A stretch of 64,000 bases of DNA from Branchiostoma floridae (GCF_000003815.2 NC_049991.1:19789375-19853374); one strand, 5' to 3'; shown: positions 29,733 to 42,358, counted from the first letter of the stretch. The notes: a model not told the origin generated them from the letters alone. Numbers and translations are program-made.

Positions 29733-32700
29733 CTGGGTGGGAGAAGGGGAGGGTCCAACTTAGCAACGGTCGAACTTGGCAACGGTCGAATTTAGCAACG
29801 ATAGAACTTAGCAACGGTCGAACTTGGCAACGGTCGAATTTAGCAACGATAGAACTTAGCAACGGTCGAACTTGGCAACGGTCGAATTTAGCAACGATAG
29901 AACTTAGCAATGATAGAACTTGACTTAGCAACGATCGAACACAGCAATGATCGAACATGGCAACGATCGAACCTAGCAACGGTCGAACTTAGCTATGATC
30001 AAACTAAACAAAGGCAGAACGTAGCAGCGATAGAGCTTAGCAACAATTTGAACTTATGATAGCAACGATTGACTTTAGAAACGATAGAAGTTAGTAGCTA
30101 TAGAACAGTTACTCTTTGCCTCTAGGTAAAGTAGATTTGATTAGATTTCTTCGGCCAGGTAGGCTGATCTATCATTAGGCTATATGTGCATACAAGAGGG
30201 GAATTACTTTTCCAGTCATGTGTCCGCTTGATAAGTGTTTATGGACACTGCCAATCATGTAAGGTAACAACAAATGGTATCTCACCGACTAGGAAGGGCT
30301 TGAAGTACTCCGGGACCGACAGTTTCCCCTCCGTGTCCAGGAACCTGGTGGGGTCGAAGGTGCCTGGGCGCCGCCAGAGCGCCGGGTCCATGCCCATGCC
30401 CCACACGTTAACCAGGACCTGCGTGCCCGCGGGGACGTCGTAGCCCTGCAGCGTGGTGTCGGCGGTGGTGGCGTGCGGCAGCCCGAAGGTCGCGGACGGG
30501 CGGAACCGGAGGATCTCCTGGATGGTGGCCTGGGTGTAGGGCAGCGACGCCCGGTCCAGCACGGACGTCTGACGGTCTCCCAGCACGTCGTCGAGTTCCT
30601 GTTGAACTTTCTCTTGTACTTCCGGGTTAACCATGAGGAGGAGCGTCGCCCATTGGAGGGTCGTGGCCGTGGACTCGCTCCCGGCGATGAAGAGGTCGAA
30701 GACGTTCTGCTCAAGTTCCTCGTCGGAGAGGTAGGTGACGCTCTTCTCTCCGTCTTCTCTCTCTTTCTGCAGCTGGTGCAGGTAGGCATCGATGTAGTCC
30801 CGGATGTTCTCGGGGTCATAGGTCGCCCTGTGCTGACCAATCATCTCGCGGACAAAGTCTCGGCCCTCCCGGACCGCGCGCATGGTGTGCATTGCGCCTG
30901 CGTTCAGCCCGGGCACGTGGCGTAAGGCCGGGAAGATGTTGAGGTGCTGAGCAGACCCGCCATGGCGGGAGATGTCCTCCAGCGCGTTGTACAGCTTCAC
31001 GAAGAGCGGGTCGTCGTGCTGGAAGCGCCGGCCGAACACCAGGTGGCAGATGATGTTGAGGACGCCCACGGCGATGTGGTACTTGGGGTTGAAGGCCGCT
31101 CCGTCGTACCCCTCCGCAGCCGACACGAAGTCCTCCACCTCTTCCATGATCTTCGGCTCGAAGCTGAGTTTGCCGACGCCCAGATTCCTCAGAGCGCGGT
31201 CCGTGACTTTGCGCTGGGCCTTCCACTTGGCGCAGTAAGGTGCCAGACCGATCCCTGTGGTAAAGGCGAGAGTGAAACATGACTTTAACTTAAGTCCACG
31301 CACCATATTCATAATCGTCTTAAAACATCTTTATTCTCCAGTCAACTTAAGGTCACTATGACAACCTGTACCCCAATCAGACAACATTCACCTATCATGC
31401 AATCCACGAAAACGTGGATAAGGTGCCAGGCCGACCCCTGCAGTATAGGTGAGAGTGAAACATTACTTAAGCTTAAGTCATCTGACCACATTCAAAGTCG
31501 TTTTGAAACGTCTTCATTCTCCAGTCAACTTAAGGCAAATGTGACAGCCCCAATCGGATAACGTCCACCTTTCATGCAATTCACGAAAATGTGCTCATTA
31601 TCATTGATTGAAGCATCTGGTGAGAATGCACAAGCCTTCTTGCTGAAGGGAGCATCTTCAGAAATTATGTCACTGGGCTGTGGTACTTTGACGGCATCGC
31701 TGCGTCTTGAATCTACGTTACGATTGAGTTTATAATGGTAAAATAGTACAAAAAGTATGAGGATAACAAAAATAAGCGTAAAATGATTAATTTTCTACCG
31801 ATGAAATTCATTGAGCGCTCTCACAGTCAGATCGCTCGACATCAGCGACGTCGCCAACGTACCGCTGCTTCAGTGAGAAACATCCTTTACAGACAATGAC
31901 TCATGTGGGTAGACCACATTCTGCGAGCCTTAACAACAAAACAATAAGTTCGTCTGCGTGGTAACGTTGGTAACGTTTGATTTTTCCGTTTCTAGAATGA
32001 TCCGTTTCGTCACAGAAGCGTCGACCGAACATTCATTTTGTTGAAACGGGCGGTTGATCAAACTCTGCAGATTCGACAGTACGCATCCCTATCCAAGTAA
32101 CAAAGATAACGCTTCGTTATTCAGTAGTCTTCAATACTACATTGTATTTGAATTGAAATGGTGCAACGCACGGCTTGCCAAAGCAACCCAATTTAAAGTT
32201 CTTCGTGCAGTTATGGCGCTGAAATATCAGTGATAGATATGCTTTAAACTTACTACTTGCAAGACAAGTTTCAGAGTATTTAAAATTACGAGGAATTTCT
32301 ATCTATTCAAAATGGCACATTGTAGTTGTTTGATTTAATTCGATGTTTTGTATTTCTCAAGACTTTCGTCAATGGGGAGATACTATATAATCATCTTACT
32401 GCATTGCTCTGAAAACTTCTTACGAAATCCGAAGGAAACGCAAGAGAGAAAAAATGAATTTCATATCGTCCTCTATCTACGCTTTGTAGGAACCCTGACA
32501 CCCTATAGCCAGAATGGTCAAGAAGTGCCAAGTAGCTTTTGTCGAAGGGACAGAACTGGTGCACGGTAGCAAACCGCCGTAAATCGTTGTTCGACTCTGA
32601 CGACAAGAGTTAAATTTTCCTTCGTCACAAGAAGCCTTGACACTCCAACTAATCCCCACCATGTGTAGACTCGTAATTAGCAAAGGCCCACTGGGTGTAC

Positions 32701-34309
32701 TTGAGAGGGGCGAGCTGTCCAGCCGAGGTTTCCGGCCCTTTCCACAAGTCGAGGCGCGAAGGCCAAACTACCCCACGTCCAGCGAACGTGACGTCAAACG
32801 TGACTTTGAACTTATGGTGGTCCGAACCAGCCTTGAAGACGGAGCCGGTAACATCTACCACCTGCCGACTTAGGATTACCATCGGACCACCGTTAGGGGT
32901 TGATACAGCGAGGACACTATCACGCACTAGTGCTACCACTGCGGGGTTGTTTTTACTGTTGTTTGACGACACAACCACCAAACAGAATCAAACCAACAAC
33001 AACAAACGTGCGCATACTAGAGGTTATTTTGGTAGTCTCTACCAGACTGACTACGCTGGCTATTATAGGGAGAATAATTTGTCTGGGGAGTTTAGCTACC
33101 AGAGGAGTTGGTCGGCCGAGAAGGAGAAACATGAACCTAAGCGTGGACTTACTCCCCTGGCTAATTTCCCGATTATGTTTGCCGAATTCTTCAATCCCCG
33201 TACCCCCGTAGAAAGGCCTGGTGGAGGCTATTTTTTTTGGAAGTGTCGTGTTCTTCAGCCAAGTTCCAATACTTCCGGGTACTTATAAGAAAACGTTCAT
33301 ACTGTGTGTATTCAAGGCATAGAAGGTACATTGACATGTGTTCCTGCCCCTTGTTTTGTTGTTAACTCATGACGACCGGTTATGTTACTGAACTTGGTGA
33401 TCACAGAGGGGCTCATATATTTTTGAGATGTGTATGGAATTTTACCTGGGATTATGACAGAAAACATCACACCAGTCACTTAGATGTTTGAACAACTCTA
33501 AACAGTCGAGAAAAAACATTTTCAAGCCCTACGTTTTATTCTGTGTAGTTAATAACATGATATTTGACAGAGCATCATTTCCCCAGCCGCACAATTCTAA
33601 CGACAGAGGCCTACATACAAATTGTGTAAATGTTAAATTGTGTCCTACCAAACTCTTTCGTGATTCTAACAAACAAAAAACTTAAAATGAATCTAGTTCG
33701 GGAAACACCAGGATTGGATATTAGGATTTTACCATGGTCAATATTGACCGAAGAAGGCCATATATAGATACCAGGACTCATGCAGTTTACCTTCTTACTT
33801 TTCTTTATCCGAACAGACAACGGTTGAATCATGTCAAGGTCAGGAAACGCAACGATCCATCTTCCGTGCCTGCGTTCCGCGGTCCCCGCAGGTGACAGCT
33901 GGGTTTATGTATGTCTAGGTCAGGAAATGCGGGACCTACCTTTCCCGTTGCTGAAGAGGCGCATGAGGTACAGGTCTGGTCGGGAGGAGAAGACCTCAGC
34001 CTTGGTCACCAGCGCCTCCCTCACCGCGGCGTACCCGTTCAGCACGACCACCTGTTGCGGCCCGAACTTCACCCCCAGCACCGGCCCGTACTCCCGGCTC
34101 CACTCCGAGAACTTCACGTGCGGCCGGCGGCCCAGCAGCGGCAGGTGCCCGAGCAGCGGCCAGGCGGGCGGCCCTGGCGGGAACGTCCCCGTCCGACGAC
34201 TCTTCTTGTTCATGAAGACGAGGAGCAGGACGAGAACGAGTGCCAGGCCGTACGTGGTGTCGCCCACGAAGAGCCGGGTAGGACTTGTCTGCAGTTTCGG
34301 GGAAGCCAT
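29554..34309 (-). CDS. Clan-2 cytochrome P450, gene B (three exons, 505 aa)
   Basis: Paralogue of the P450 at 7865-15904, on the same strand, with identical intron positions and phases. Exons 34309-33940, 31254-30286 and 29732-29554 (370+969+179 bases) join in frame. The membrane anchor lies at about residues 20-33 (GLALVLVLLLVFM) followed by NKKSRR, the hinge FPPGPPA at 43-49, I-helix AGSEST at 314-319, ExxR EILR at 370-373, DPTRF near 424, and the haem loop FLVGRRACIG with Cys451. As in gene A, Ser replaces the first I-helix Thr, and Ser follows the loop Gly. Resemblance is to the CYP1/CYP2/CYP17 clan; I cannot name a subfamily. GC-rich third positions, strong in exon 2, set it apart from the AT-rich surroundings. 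The start is the ATG at 34309 (A at -3, G at +4). Confidence 0.9.
29755..30095. repeat. TAGCAACGGTCGAACT minisatellite in P450-B intron 2
   Basis: About 20 copies of a 16-base unit, (A/T)AGCAACG(G/A)TCGAACT. The first part shows a 48-base higher-order period (three variant units), then decays rightward into unit remnants such as AGCAATGATCGAACA. Confidence 0.93.
30286..31254 (-). CDS. P450-B exon 2 (catalytic core)
   Basis: The acceptor CCACAG precedes 31254 and the donor GTGAGA follows at 30285. GIGLAPYCAKWKAQRK through YFKPFLVG. Contains AGSEST and EILRFRP. Confidence 0.93.
31410..31590. repeat. Tandem duplicate of the P450-B exon 2 boundary
   Basis: AAGGTGCCAGGCCGACCCCTGCAG...GGTGAGAGTGAAACAT repeats the exon 2 start and adjoining intron (31239-31410 region), including TTCTCCAGTCAACTTAAGG and ATGCAAT(T/C)CACGAAAA. 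The copy retains an acceptor-like CTGCAG with a few exon-derived codons but lies wholly in intron 1. Confidence 0.8.
31600..33700. other. P450-B intron 1, mostly unassigned
   Basis: Holds overlapping open frames on both strands at 32649-33288 (110 codons minus, 197 codons plus) that I do not recognise. CCAGACTGACTACGCTGGC near 33042 recurs near 58049, which points to a dispersed repeat. No transposase or domain motif was identified. Confidence 0.35.
33940..34309 (-). CDS. P450-B exon 1
   Basis: Residues 1-123 plus one base, MASPKL through SNGK. The donor GTAGGT starts at 33939. From GTFPPGPP onward it is almost the same as P450-A exon 1, while residues 1-38 are different. Confidence 0.9.
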
Positions 34310-34374
34310 GATGCGTGAGGACGTCCAAGTGTTCTTCGTACAGACTTCTGTAGTGGCTGACAACGTGACAGCGT

Positions 34375-34384
34375 CTTATATAAG
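34375..34384 (-). promoter_or_regulatory. TATA box of P450-B
   Basis: CTTATATAAG, about 70 bases before the ATG, predicts a start of transcription near 34345. An AP-1-like GAGTCAG lies just upstream on the minus strand (34386-34392). Confidence 0.55.
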
Positions 34385-34399
34385 AGCTGACTCGCTCCA

Positions 34400-35000
34400 C
34401 TTGGCTAAGACGGGCACAGGCATGACGGGTCTGGCGATCAGGGTCAAAGACTCGAGTTCTCTCTGACGAACCAGTCGTCAGGCAAGTTGCGCCAATGAGA
34501 CGGTGAGAACGTATATCTCTCATCCCCTCGCGTCAGATCCTTGCACGTGACACTGCCTGGGGTTTGTTTATGGTTTTCCTTCAACGGATATAGGAAGTGA
34601 CGTTGTGCCTTGGAAGCCAGAAAGAAGCTCTTCTCCACAACCAGTAAAAAATAAGCCGGTTGCATCAGAAATGCTTCCTAAGCTTGTACACGAGTCAGAA
34701 GCCATTGGACCCAAAGGCTGCAGAAGCAACGACGTTCTAGAAATGTTCAGCTAAACTTTCTACAAGCATCACACACCCTACGCCTCCTTTCTTTGACTTT
34801 GACTTTGTTTGGATCCACATTTGACCTCTCTCAGTTGTCAGTTTGCCCGTGAAGCCGAGTGATTTGTCCGTGAAGTTCGTGAGGTCATCGACCTCCTGGG
34901 GAGGACACGCCTACCTCGGGCAGAGCGCCACCGCGCACGGGGGAGGCACGTGTTACATCCGGGTTCTCCAAACATGCCGGGCCGCTACACTCGGAGATCG
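34400..35000. other. Upstream region of P450-B
   Basis: No gene seen. GCACGTGAC near 34544 contains an E-box CACGTG. Otherwise unassigned. Confidence 0.35.
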
Positions 35001-35580
35001 GGGTGGGCAGGTACAACGTTTTGTCACCTTTGCCAGAATGGCAAGGTTATGTTTAAGGCTTGTACGTCTGTGTGTGTGTGTGTGTGTGTGTGCGCGTGTG
35101 TGTGTGTGTGTGTGAACAGCATAACTCGAGAAGCCTTGGATGGATCCTGATGATATTTGGTAGGTGGGTAGGGGTCGGGAAAACAAAGGTCAAGTTCAAT
35201 AATGGGCCCCCTAGCAGCTTGCTAAGGTACTTTAGCGGAACTTCCACTTTTGATATCTCGTGTTCTGGGCATGCTGTGTTCGTGATTTTTTGGGTGGTAG
35301 ATAGCCCTTGGAGCAGAGAGCAAGTGTTGTGAGTTTGGGCTCCCTAGATATCTCTATGAAAATTGGAGACATTGTTTTGGTTGTGTCTTTGTGTGTGCCT
35401 GTCTGTGTATTTGTGTTTCCAGATTTTTTAGTCGGCATACTAGTAATTCAAGAACCTCTGGATGGATTACGATGATATTTGGAACGCTACACTTGGAGAT
35501 CAGGGTGGGTAGGTACAACATTTTATTATCACCATGTGTCTGTCTGTCTACGTGTTTGTGTGAACCTAGGTAGGTGTCGG
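35000..35580. mobile_element. Dispersed repeat with GGATGGATCCTGATGATATTT-type core, in tandem
   Basis: CGCTACACTCGGAGATCGGGGTGGGTAGGTAC-like and AACTCGAGAAGCCTTGGATG-like segments occur twice (35000-35180, 35440-35530), separated by (GT)n at 35068-35114. Relatives are at 46840-46896 plus 47602-47700 and at 49890-50110. Confidence 0.6.
35068..35114. repeat. (GT)n microsatellite
   Basis: Nearly pure GT repeat. Confidence 0.95.
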
Positions 35581-35599
35581 GAAACCAATGGCCATGGTA

Positions 35600-38200
35600 G
35601 TTTTTTTTTTAAAATTTTATTTCGTTGGCAGTATAACAAGAAATACAACCAGGGCTACTTTTAGAAGGCTATTATCAAGGGCTAGCCCTGGTAACAGCAC
35701 AATACACAATATAAACGCAGGGCATTTGTAAGCGTTCAACCCAGCCTTTGTTAAATAAAAACAAACACTTTCCACATGTTTTCTACTCTTCTACTAGTCA
35801 AGTATACTCCGTAGTCTTCCAGTTATCGCGACAGGACAATGCATGGAAATGTGTCGGGAAAACTTCAGCTTTTAAATTGCCAAAGCGACTTTGCCAAGGG
35901 TTGAAGAGGCTTCGTCTAGCGACCCTGATAAACTTTCCTTAGATTTCTTTAAGACTTCTCAGTGCTCTAGTCTGGGTGTAGCAAGCACTGCCTTATCCAT
36001 TTAGGAACCGAATCTCTGATAACGACAACTAAGACATGGTCCTTACAAGTCAGTAACTCGCGTTACTTTCTCCTACGTTCTGTGCTGGCCTCCTTGCATA
36101 CTTTCTTTATGTGGAGCACAATTTTACATAATTCACTCAAACCGTCATCTAGTTCATTGAGTTTACTGGGATACCCTCTAGTCCTTAATGGGACTAACCT
36201 TCTAAGACTCGGTAACGATACAAAGATTAATACAAATTCATAAAACAGATGTACACATAATTGTATGATACATGGAGTCCTCGTCGACTTGACGGACGAA
36301 CGACACTGATACAGATTACATACAAATACAGACCAGAATAACATACAGATGCATACTTAAAATAAAGAATTAAAAAATAAGAACTATGAGCAGTGGTCAG
36401 ACCAAAATTTACAATCATGGACTGACTAAAAACCCTTAGGTTGCATTATATTCATCTATCATTTTCTTGAACCGCCCCACATTGGATACAGTCATAACTT
36501 TGCATTCCACAACTTTACAGATTTACGGGTGTCATGGTGGACTAGAAGCTCCTGCCAGAAACCCCCGCCCCCAGGCCGTCAATACGCGTTTCTGTCTCCC
36601 TTTCTAGTACTATAAGTAGGTGAAAGGTGGGCTCCCAGCCTTGTAAGCGTCTATGTCCATAGTACCAGGTCAGATACAGCTTTGTTGCGACCTTGACATT
36701 GTCCTACAAACCTCAGTCTTCCGTCCCTTATTTTTGTCTGAAAGTTTTGTTTAACAGACTCGCATACACGTCTTTTAAATTGTTCTTGCGTAAGTTTAGA
36801 CACATCGTAGCATTCTGGGGTCGCATCCATTCATCTTAGCCGATGCTAGATACTTCTCTTCACTTGAGGCGATTGACAAAAATTGTGTAAAGGCCCTTTT
36901 TTAAGGTCACAACATTGGAATCTTCCAGGGATTCGAACTCAGTAACTCCAGGTTCTGAGTCTACAACCCTAACCACCTGTAATCCATTAAATATCACTGT
37001 TTCTTCGCTATCTTCAGGAGTCCCTTATATAGGCACAAATCAATATTGATTAATTGTGCAAATAAACCGTAACGGGCACTCAATTGTACGAGGTTGAAAT
37101 GTTCCAGATCCGGAGACGTACTATATGATGAACAGGGTCAATGCTCGTTCGGTCAGCATGCGGACATGGCACAGTGTCCAGTCGTAGGCCAAGGATGAAG
37201 ACACATCAAATGATATGCACGGATACCCAACTTGTACTTGTGTGCTCACCGTGAAGCGGTTCTCCTGTTATGCAGTACAAATACAAATGGTTTTCTCGGA
37301 TGAAAAATCTCCAGGCTAGACTGTCTCCCTGCCGCCAGTTCATACAAGTCTAACTGGTGGCAACCAGTTCGTACAAGAATGAACTAGTGACAGTGAAGGT
37401 ATTTTTTTCTAAATTTCATTTCATCAATTTTCAGTGGTTTCACGTTCCTACATGGTTGCCACATCAAGGACTAACACACCGTGACGCAAATAAAAAAGAC
37501 ACGATAGGTTATTCAAAACAAAAATAAAAATCAACCGCCTACAGAACACATACTAAACGATCACTCTGAGAGGTCAAGATTCGTAAATGCTCCCTGTGTG
37601 AATGTACCCTGACGATACCCGGACGGGGGGTGGACTGTGGTTATCGACAGGGAGAAGGCGCCAATAAATCAAGAGACAGGTGTTTCAAAGGGAAAACTCA
37701 AACCGACTGCCCTTAATCTTAAGAACACCTGTTTAACGTTTATATGAGGAATCTGGTCAAAACTAGACCAATTGTATTCCGCCCCATTTAGCCCTTTGTC
37801 TATCCTACTAACTGATATACGTTACGAGGCGGGCCGAATGTGGGTCAAGGACGCCATCAGTACTCATGCCCTGTAGGTCACCCTACGTAAGAGACCTACA
37901 TGTACAGGTCACCCTAGGCACGAGTCCTACAGGACATGACTGGCGAGACCTCGTCACAAAACAGCGATTAGCATAATTGGCGGGAAATCAGTTTTTCTGC
38001 TGGATGATGAGGGTTGAAAGTTTTGATACGGTACAAGAAGAGTTCTTTAACTGTTTGAAGATGCCTGCTGTGAACATGAAGATCTTCCTAGTGTCTTAAG
38101 TAGTCCTAGATAGAATCGCGAGAAGGAGGGGAAGAGTCAAGAGCAATCGTCAAGCAGTTCGTCAAGATGAGATGGAAATGATAAAGTATTCAAAATTCAT
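35600..38200. other. Gene-free stretch
   Basis: No coding exon supported. A minus-strand tRNA-like B box (GAGTTCGAATCCC) at about 36925-36985 marks a SINE fragment. The rest is unassigned. Confidence 0.4.
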
Positions 38201-38214
38201 CGTCATAATAGAAT

Positions 38215-38516
38215 TGTCAATTCAGCTAGATTCATATAGGCACGTGTACAGCTCCAACCTCGTCATAATAGAATTGAGAATACAGCTATATTCAGGTAAA
38301 CTTTGTACATCTTTATAATAGAATTGGAAACACAGCTGGATTCGGGTACAATTCCTACCCGTCATGATATAATTGGAAATACATCTAGCAATGTGTGTAC
38401 AATTCCCACCCGTCAAAATGGAATTGGAGATAAATCTAGATTCATACATGTAGACAGTTTCTGCTTCGTCATGATAGAATTGGAAATACAAGAAGATTCG
38501 GGTGCAATTCCTGCTT
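38215..38516. repeat. Diverged minisatellite of about 58-bp units
   Basis: Five to six copies of CGTCATAATAGAATTGGAAA-TACAGCTAGATTCGGGTACAATTCC-like units with many substitutions, ending in a C-run (38520-38539). Confidence 0.85.
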
Positions 38517-38544
38517 GTGACCCCCCCCCCCCCCCCCCCACTTC

Positions 38545-39615
38545 AGGAGATCCGACTCCTCTACAGGCAGCTAGATAACTCACGGTGTGATGACACACGA
38601 AGTTAGCTGTGAGTAAAAATATGTATACATATAATGGCGACCCGGTCCGGGTCAGGTTTGACCACGTTGCTAAAGATGTTTAATTTGCTCCCAGTAGTTC
38701 CGGAACTGAGTCCTTCACAACAACAATAGAGACGTACCGTTACCGTGCCGTTAGGATCGGAGGAGTGTCATGGACATCTGTTGTTGATACAGAACGCCCG
38801 GTTTTGGATCAAACACACTTCCGCTCCTGAAAGCCTCTTTTGAAACCTTTTTCTGCTCGTTGAAAGAGTCGACAAAGCCCGGTGATGACACTGGCATTGA
38901 ACCTGAACGTGTGGCGTTGTCAACAAGGGGACGTTGTCTCGTTGCGTTAGACATCAAACAACACCAAAGAACGGCAGAAGCATTGATCAGGAAGGTGGTG
39001 GGAGAATTGGGTACTGTACCTTCTGTGTTTTGTGACTACAATCCCTCGAAAGGGATGATGTTTTGAGGCGGAAGTGGAACTTGTCGTAGTTTCATCTTTG
39101 TCTAGACTTACAACAACGTCCCATAGGAACGAGATGTAAGGAACTGACAGTGCCATATGGAACTAAAAGCTATTTTCAAATCATGAATTTGATCATGTCA
39201 AGACACTGCAACAATCGAGAATTGTCAACGGAAATGGACTTATCTTCTTTTTATTGCAGTCTTTTCTGTCGACTCCGTTTTGAAGAGAAAACGTAACATA
39301 CGTCTCTGACAAGGCGTATTTATTTCGGCACTAGTTTGATAAAAACTGTATATCGTATTTTTCAAGAATTTTCATAAAATGTCATTGTTCATCGAAAGAG
39401 CGAGTGCCAGAACCAGGTGTGGACGAGACGGGTTGCTTCCTGAACAGCTTAACATTAACATGAAATTGGTTACGTAACGCGTCAAAACAGGTTAATTTTG
39501 GAAATGCAGGCTGCGTAGACAAACTATGCAAAAAGCAATTTTCAGTTTCAAGCACTCAATCTAAGTTACCAGCCCTTTGGACAGTCAGTTTTGTCATCTA
39601 TAGGAGATACAACTA
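38545..39615. other. Non-coding stretch
   Basis: Short frames only. None recognised. Confidence 0.4.
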
Positions 39616-39618
39616 CAT

Positions 39619-40064
39619 TAGGGCTGGGTACCGGTACAGAAAATTCAGGTCCAGGTCCAGTTCAGGTCCAGAGGATCAGGTCCAGGTCCGGACCTGAACC
39701 TGGACCTGATTCAGTATGACTCATACCAATGGTCCATTTCACTACAAAGAAATCTGTTTGGTGGAGTATTAGACATAACACTGGCGTTTTAAAATACTAC
39801 AACGCTAACTGCACCTGTACGATTGACCAAGGGATTGACTGTAAACATTGGTAGAAAATACTATAAACTCTACTCTACTTCACTCTTGTCATTTTCTTCC
39901 AACTGCAAGCGCCAAAACGTATGAATGCCTTATAAAATAATATGTTAATTTTCTAATCGGTCCAACATCCGGTCCACCTAATTTTTTCATGTCCGGTTTT
40001 TCTGGACCGGTCCAATAAGAAAAACCGGTTTTGTACCGGTACGCTGTACCGATACCCAGCCCTA
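39619..40064. mobile_element. hAT-type MITE (TAGGGCTGGGTACC ends), copy 1
   Basis: TAGGGCTGGGTACCGGTAC at the left and GTACCGATACCCAGCCCTA at the right are inverted ends. AACTACAT flanks it exactly on both sides (39611-39618 and 40065-40072). An 8-bp duplication with TAGGGCTGGG ends is typical of hAT elements. The interior carries CAGGTCCAGGTCC repeats. No transposase. Confidence 0.92.
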
Positions 40065-40105
40065 AACTACATGTATCGACCAGTTGTCAATTGCTTATCT
40101 AAAGC

Positions 40106-40680
40106 CCCCTTCACACGAATGAGCCAGAATGCCGTCGGAATAAAAAATTCTTTTTTATTCCTGGCAATTCCTGGCGATTCGTAGTGTGTTCTAACTGCAT
40201 TCCAGCTACTCGTGTCGGTTCTTTTGGCTAGCCCGAAAGTTTTTGAGATGTTAAAAACTGTCGAGGTGCATTCGAAGTGGAGAAATGTCGAATGGCATTC
40301 GTAGTGGATTCTTAGTGGATTCTAACTATTCCTACTGCAGTCTGACCGCAGTCTGCGGCATTCCAACATTATTCGAAACATTCTTATCTCATTCGATGGA
40401 GAATCGAAACGGCAAGCCATCTCGAATCCTGCCCGAATGTGAACGAAAGAATATCTGGAATGTAGTCGGAATGTCCAGAATACACTACGAATGCACAGGG
40501 ATAGAAAAGAAATCATTCTGACGGCATTCTTGCTCATTCCTTCTCGTGTGAAGGGGATTTAAGGCCCATTTGGAATTCCCACCCGAATGGCCCCGAATGT
40601 GGCACGAATTTTGCAAATACTTCATTCCGGCTGATTCTGCTTGATTCCTGCTGATTCGGTTTCAGTGTGAAGGCCCTATA
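40106..40680. mobile_element. MITE, CCCCTTCACACGA family, copy 1
   Basis: The inner pair CCCCTTCACACGAATGAGCC / GGCATTCTTGCTCATTCC...CGTGTGAAGGGG spans 40106-40557. A further arm ending GTTTCAGTGTGAAGGCCCT runs to 40680. The same arms occur in the copy at 42359-42820. Confidence 0.75.
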
Positions 40681-40849
40681 AAGGATACAGCATTTGGAGC
40701 TGATGGATCTCCAAAACATGAACCTTTACAGGTTCTTACCCTCAAACCCCAAGCCTACAATCCGTCACTTTGCCAGATGAGTACGAAATACTCATCATCA
40801 AAGAGCTTATGGAAAAAATGATAATCGAGATTGCATGGCCACTTTAGAG

Positions 40850-41130
40850 CCTCTGTGAACTGATCCCCAGCCTGAATTGAAACTTGTAAATAAATCTTGG
40901 CTGTTCCATTGACTTGTGTATTGTGTATATATTATGTATTGACTGCTCCTTTTTATGCACTGTGTATATAATGATGGCATGGCTGATGACTGTTTTTAAT
41001 TGACATGTATGTAAATAATGACCACTGTATGTACTAGTATGTTGTCTATATGAAGTCCAGGAAGATCAGTGGCGTGCCCTAGGGCACGTCACTAATGGAT
41101 CTTCTAATAAAGTCTCAAAGTCTCAAAGAG
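40850..41130 (+). mobile_element. 3' end of a LINE-like element
   Basis: Non-coding DNA ending GATCTTCTAATAAAGTCTCAAAGTCTCAAAG: a polyadenylation-like AATAAA and a short tandem tail (TCTCAAAG)2, as at non-LTR retrotransposon 3' ends. Confidence 0.5.
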
Positions 41131-41295
41131 CGATGGGAGAAAATAGGTTCCAATTGAGGTCATTTTGGAATATGCCCGGGTTTCACGTTACATGGGATGA
41201 GACAATCCAAGGGAAATAAAAGGGTGTTTTTGTTTGTATAGTGCTTGTTTATTTGTTTGCCTGCATACCCGGTAAACCGTCTCATGACGTTACAT

Positions 41296-41552
41296 ATAAT
41301 CATCTGGTGTATTTTGCCAGCCAGTAGGTACCCAGTATGAGTAATGAGGCTGTTTAACGTGGTCGAGGCACCTCCTCGAGCACGGGACCCCCGTTTTACG
41401 TCCCTCCCGGAAGACGATTTCGTGGAAACTTCGTGAGGCTACAGCAATCCGGACGTCCTTGGTTGGTCCCCCATCCAAGCACTGTCCGGACCGTCGCGTT
41501 GCTTAACTTCCGAGATCGAGGGATCGGGTGTACCAACGCGCCACGCGGCCGT
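41296..41552 (-). mobile_element. 5S rRNA-derived SINE, copy 1
   Basis: On the minus strand it starts ACGGCCGCGTGG and contains CCGATC...TCGATCTCGGAAGTTAAGCA and CTTGGATGGGGGACC, which align with the body and internal promoter (A box and C box) of 5S rRNA. An unrelated tail follows, with CTCGACCACGTTAAACAGCC and CACCAGATGATTAT. This is the plan of SINE3-type elements transcribed by RNA polymerase III from a 5S promoter. It is too altered to be a working 5S gene. Confidence 0.85.
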
Positions 41553-42358
41553 AGCTATCAGGTACATATAGAATACAACACCCGACCGCGGGTGGGGACC
41601 GAGGGTGATGCGGAATACACCGTGTTGTATTCTATATGTACTCTATTTATGTCATGTTTTGTTGTATTCTATTTATGTCATACTTACCTGAGAAAACCCA
41701 TGTTTTGATGCGAAATGCGCAGAAGTTGAATAAATTTGGTGCCCTCGAACAAAGTGTTACAACAGCAATGTTTCAACGTCCGAATCAGGTATTCGAATTG
41801 CCAACCGTGCCGCACTCGGCCCGCTCGATTTCCCAGAAGGAAGCCTGTATGATGCAAACTTCGAGCCTGTGTGATACGGAAAGTTATCACACGGTCAGGA
41901 ATACCCATATCGAACGTTTTCGCGTCACAGGCATGACATAATGAGGAGTACAAGCTGCATATCTGCCATTTGATCCACTCACACAGGGATGGACTCTATT
42001 CAACGTTCAATCCAAGGGACGTCCCTATCCGAAGCTAGACACTCATGTACAACTCGTGAGTCGAGCGAGGAAAGTCGTGAAAACAGCCTTTTACAGGTCA
42101 TTGCACCACCTCGAATTGTGGGGTAAGAATTCGTTTCCAGAGTGGGGGGGGGGGGGGGGGCTGGTTCACTTTGACAAGCCAACTGCACTAATCTTAGGCA
42201 GGGAGAGTGTGGGAATAGTAAGGTCTTATTGTCACAAGCTGGAGATTTACTGCTTTTCAGTTGGATTAAAAAAAAACATGTGTGTTCACTGTCAACGGCA
42301 GTCAGGCGAGAAATATCGTCACTAGTCGGTCTGATAGAGTCCACATTTATGCACTTAA

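Noticed and set aside
32649-33288. Open frames of 110 (minus) and 197 (plus) codons in P450-B intron 1
   Set aside because: Opposite-strand frames overlap, no domain or family resemblance was found, start codons are weak and a shared repeat motif lies inside. Kept only as unassigned.
33920-34466. Long plus-strand ORFs over P450-B exon 1
   Set aside because: Antisense shadows of a GC-rich coding exon. The same holds at 30473-31282 and 29425-29923.
41296-41552. Functional 5S rRNA gene
   Set aside because: Substitutions throughout the 5S-like part, a fused non-5S tail and an (ATT)n-tailed second copy show a SINE.
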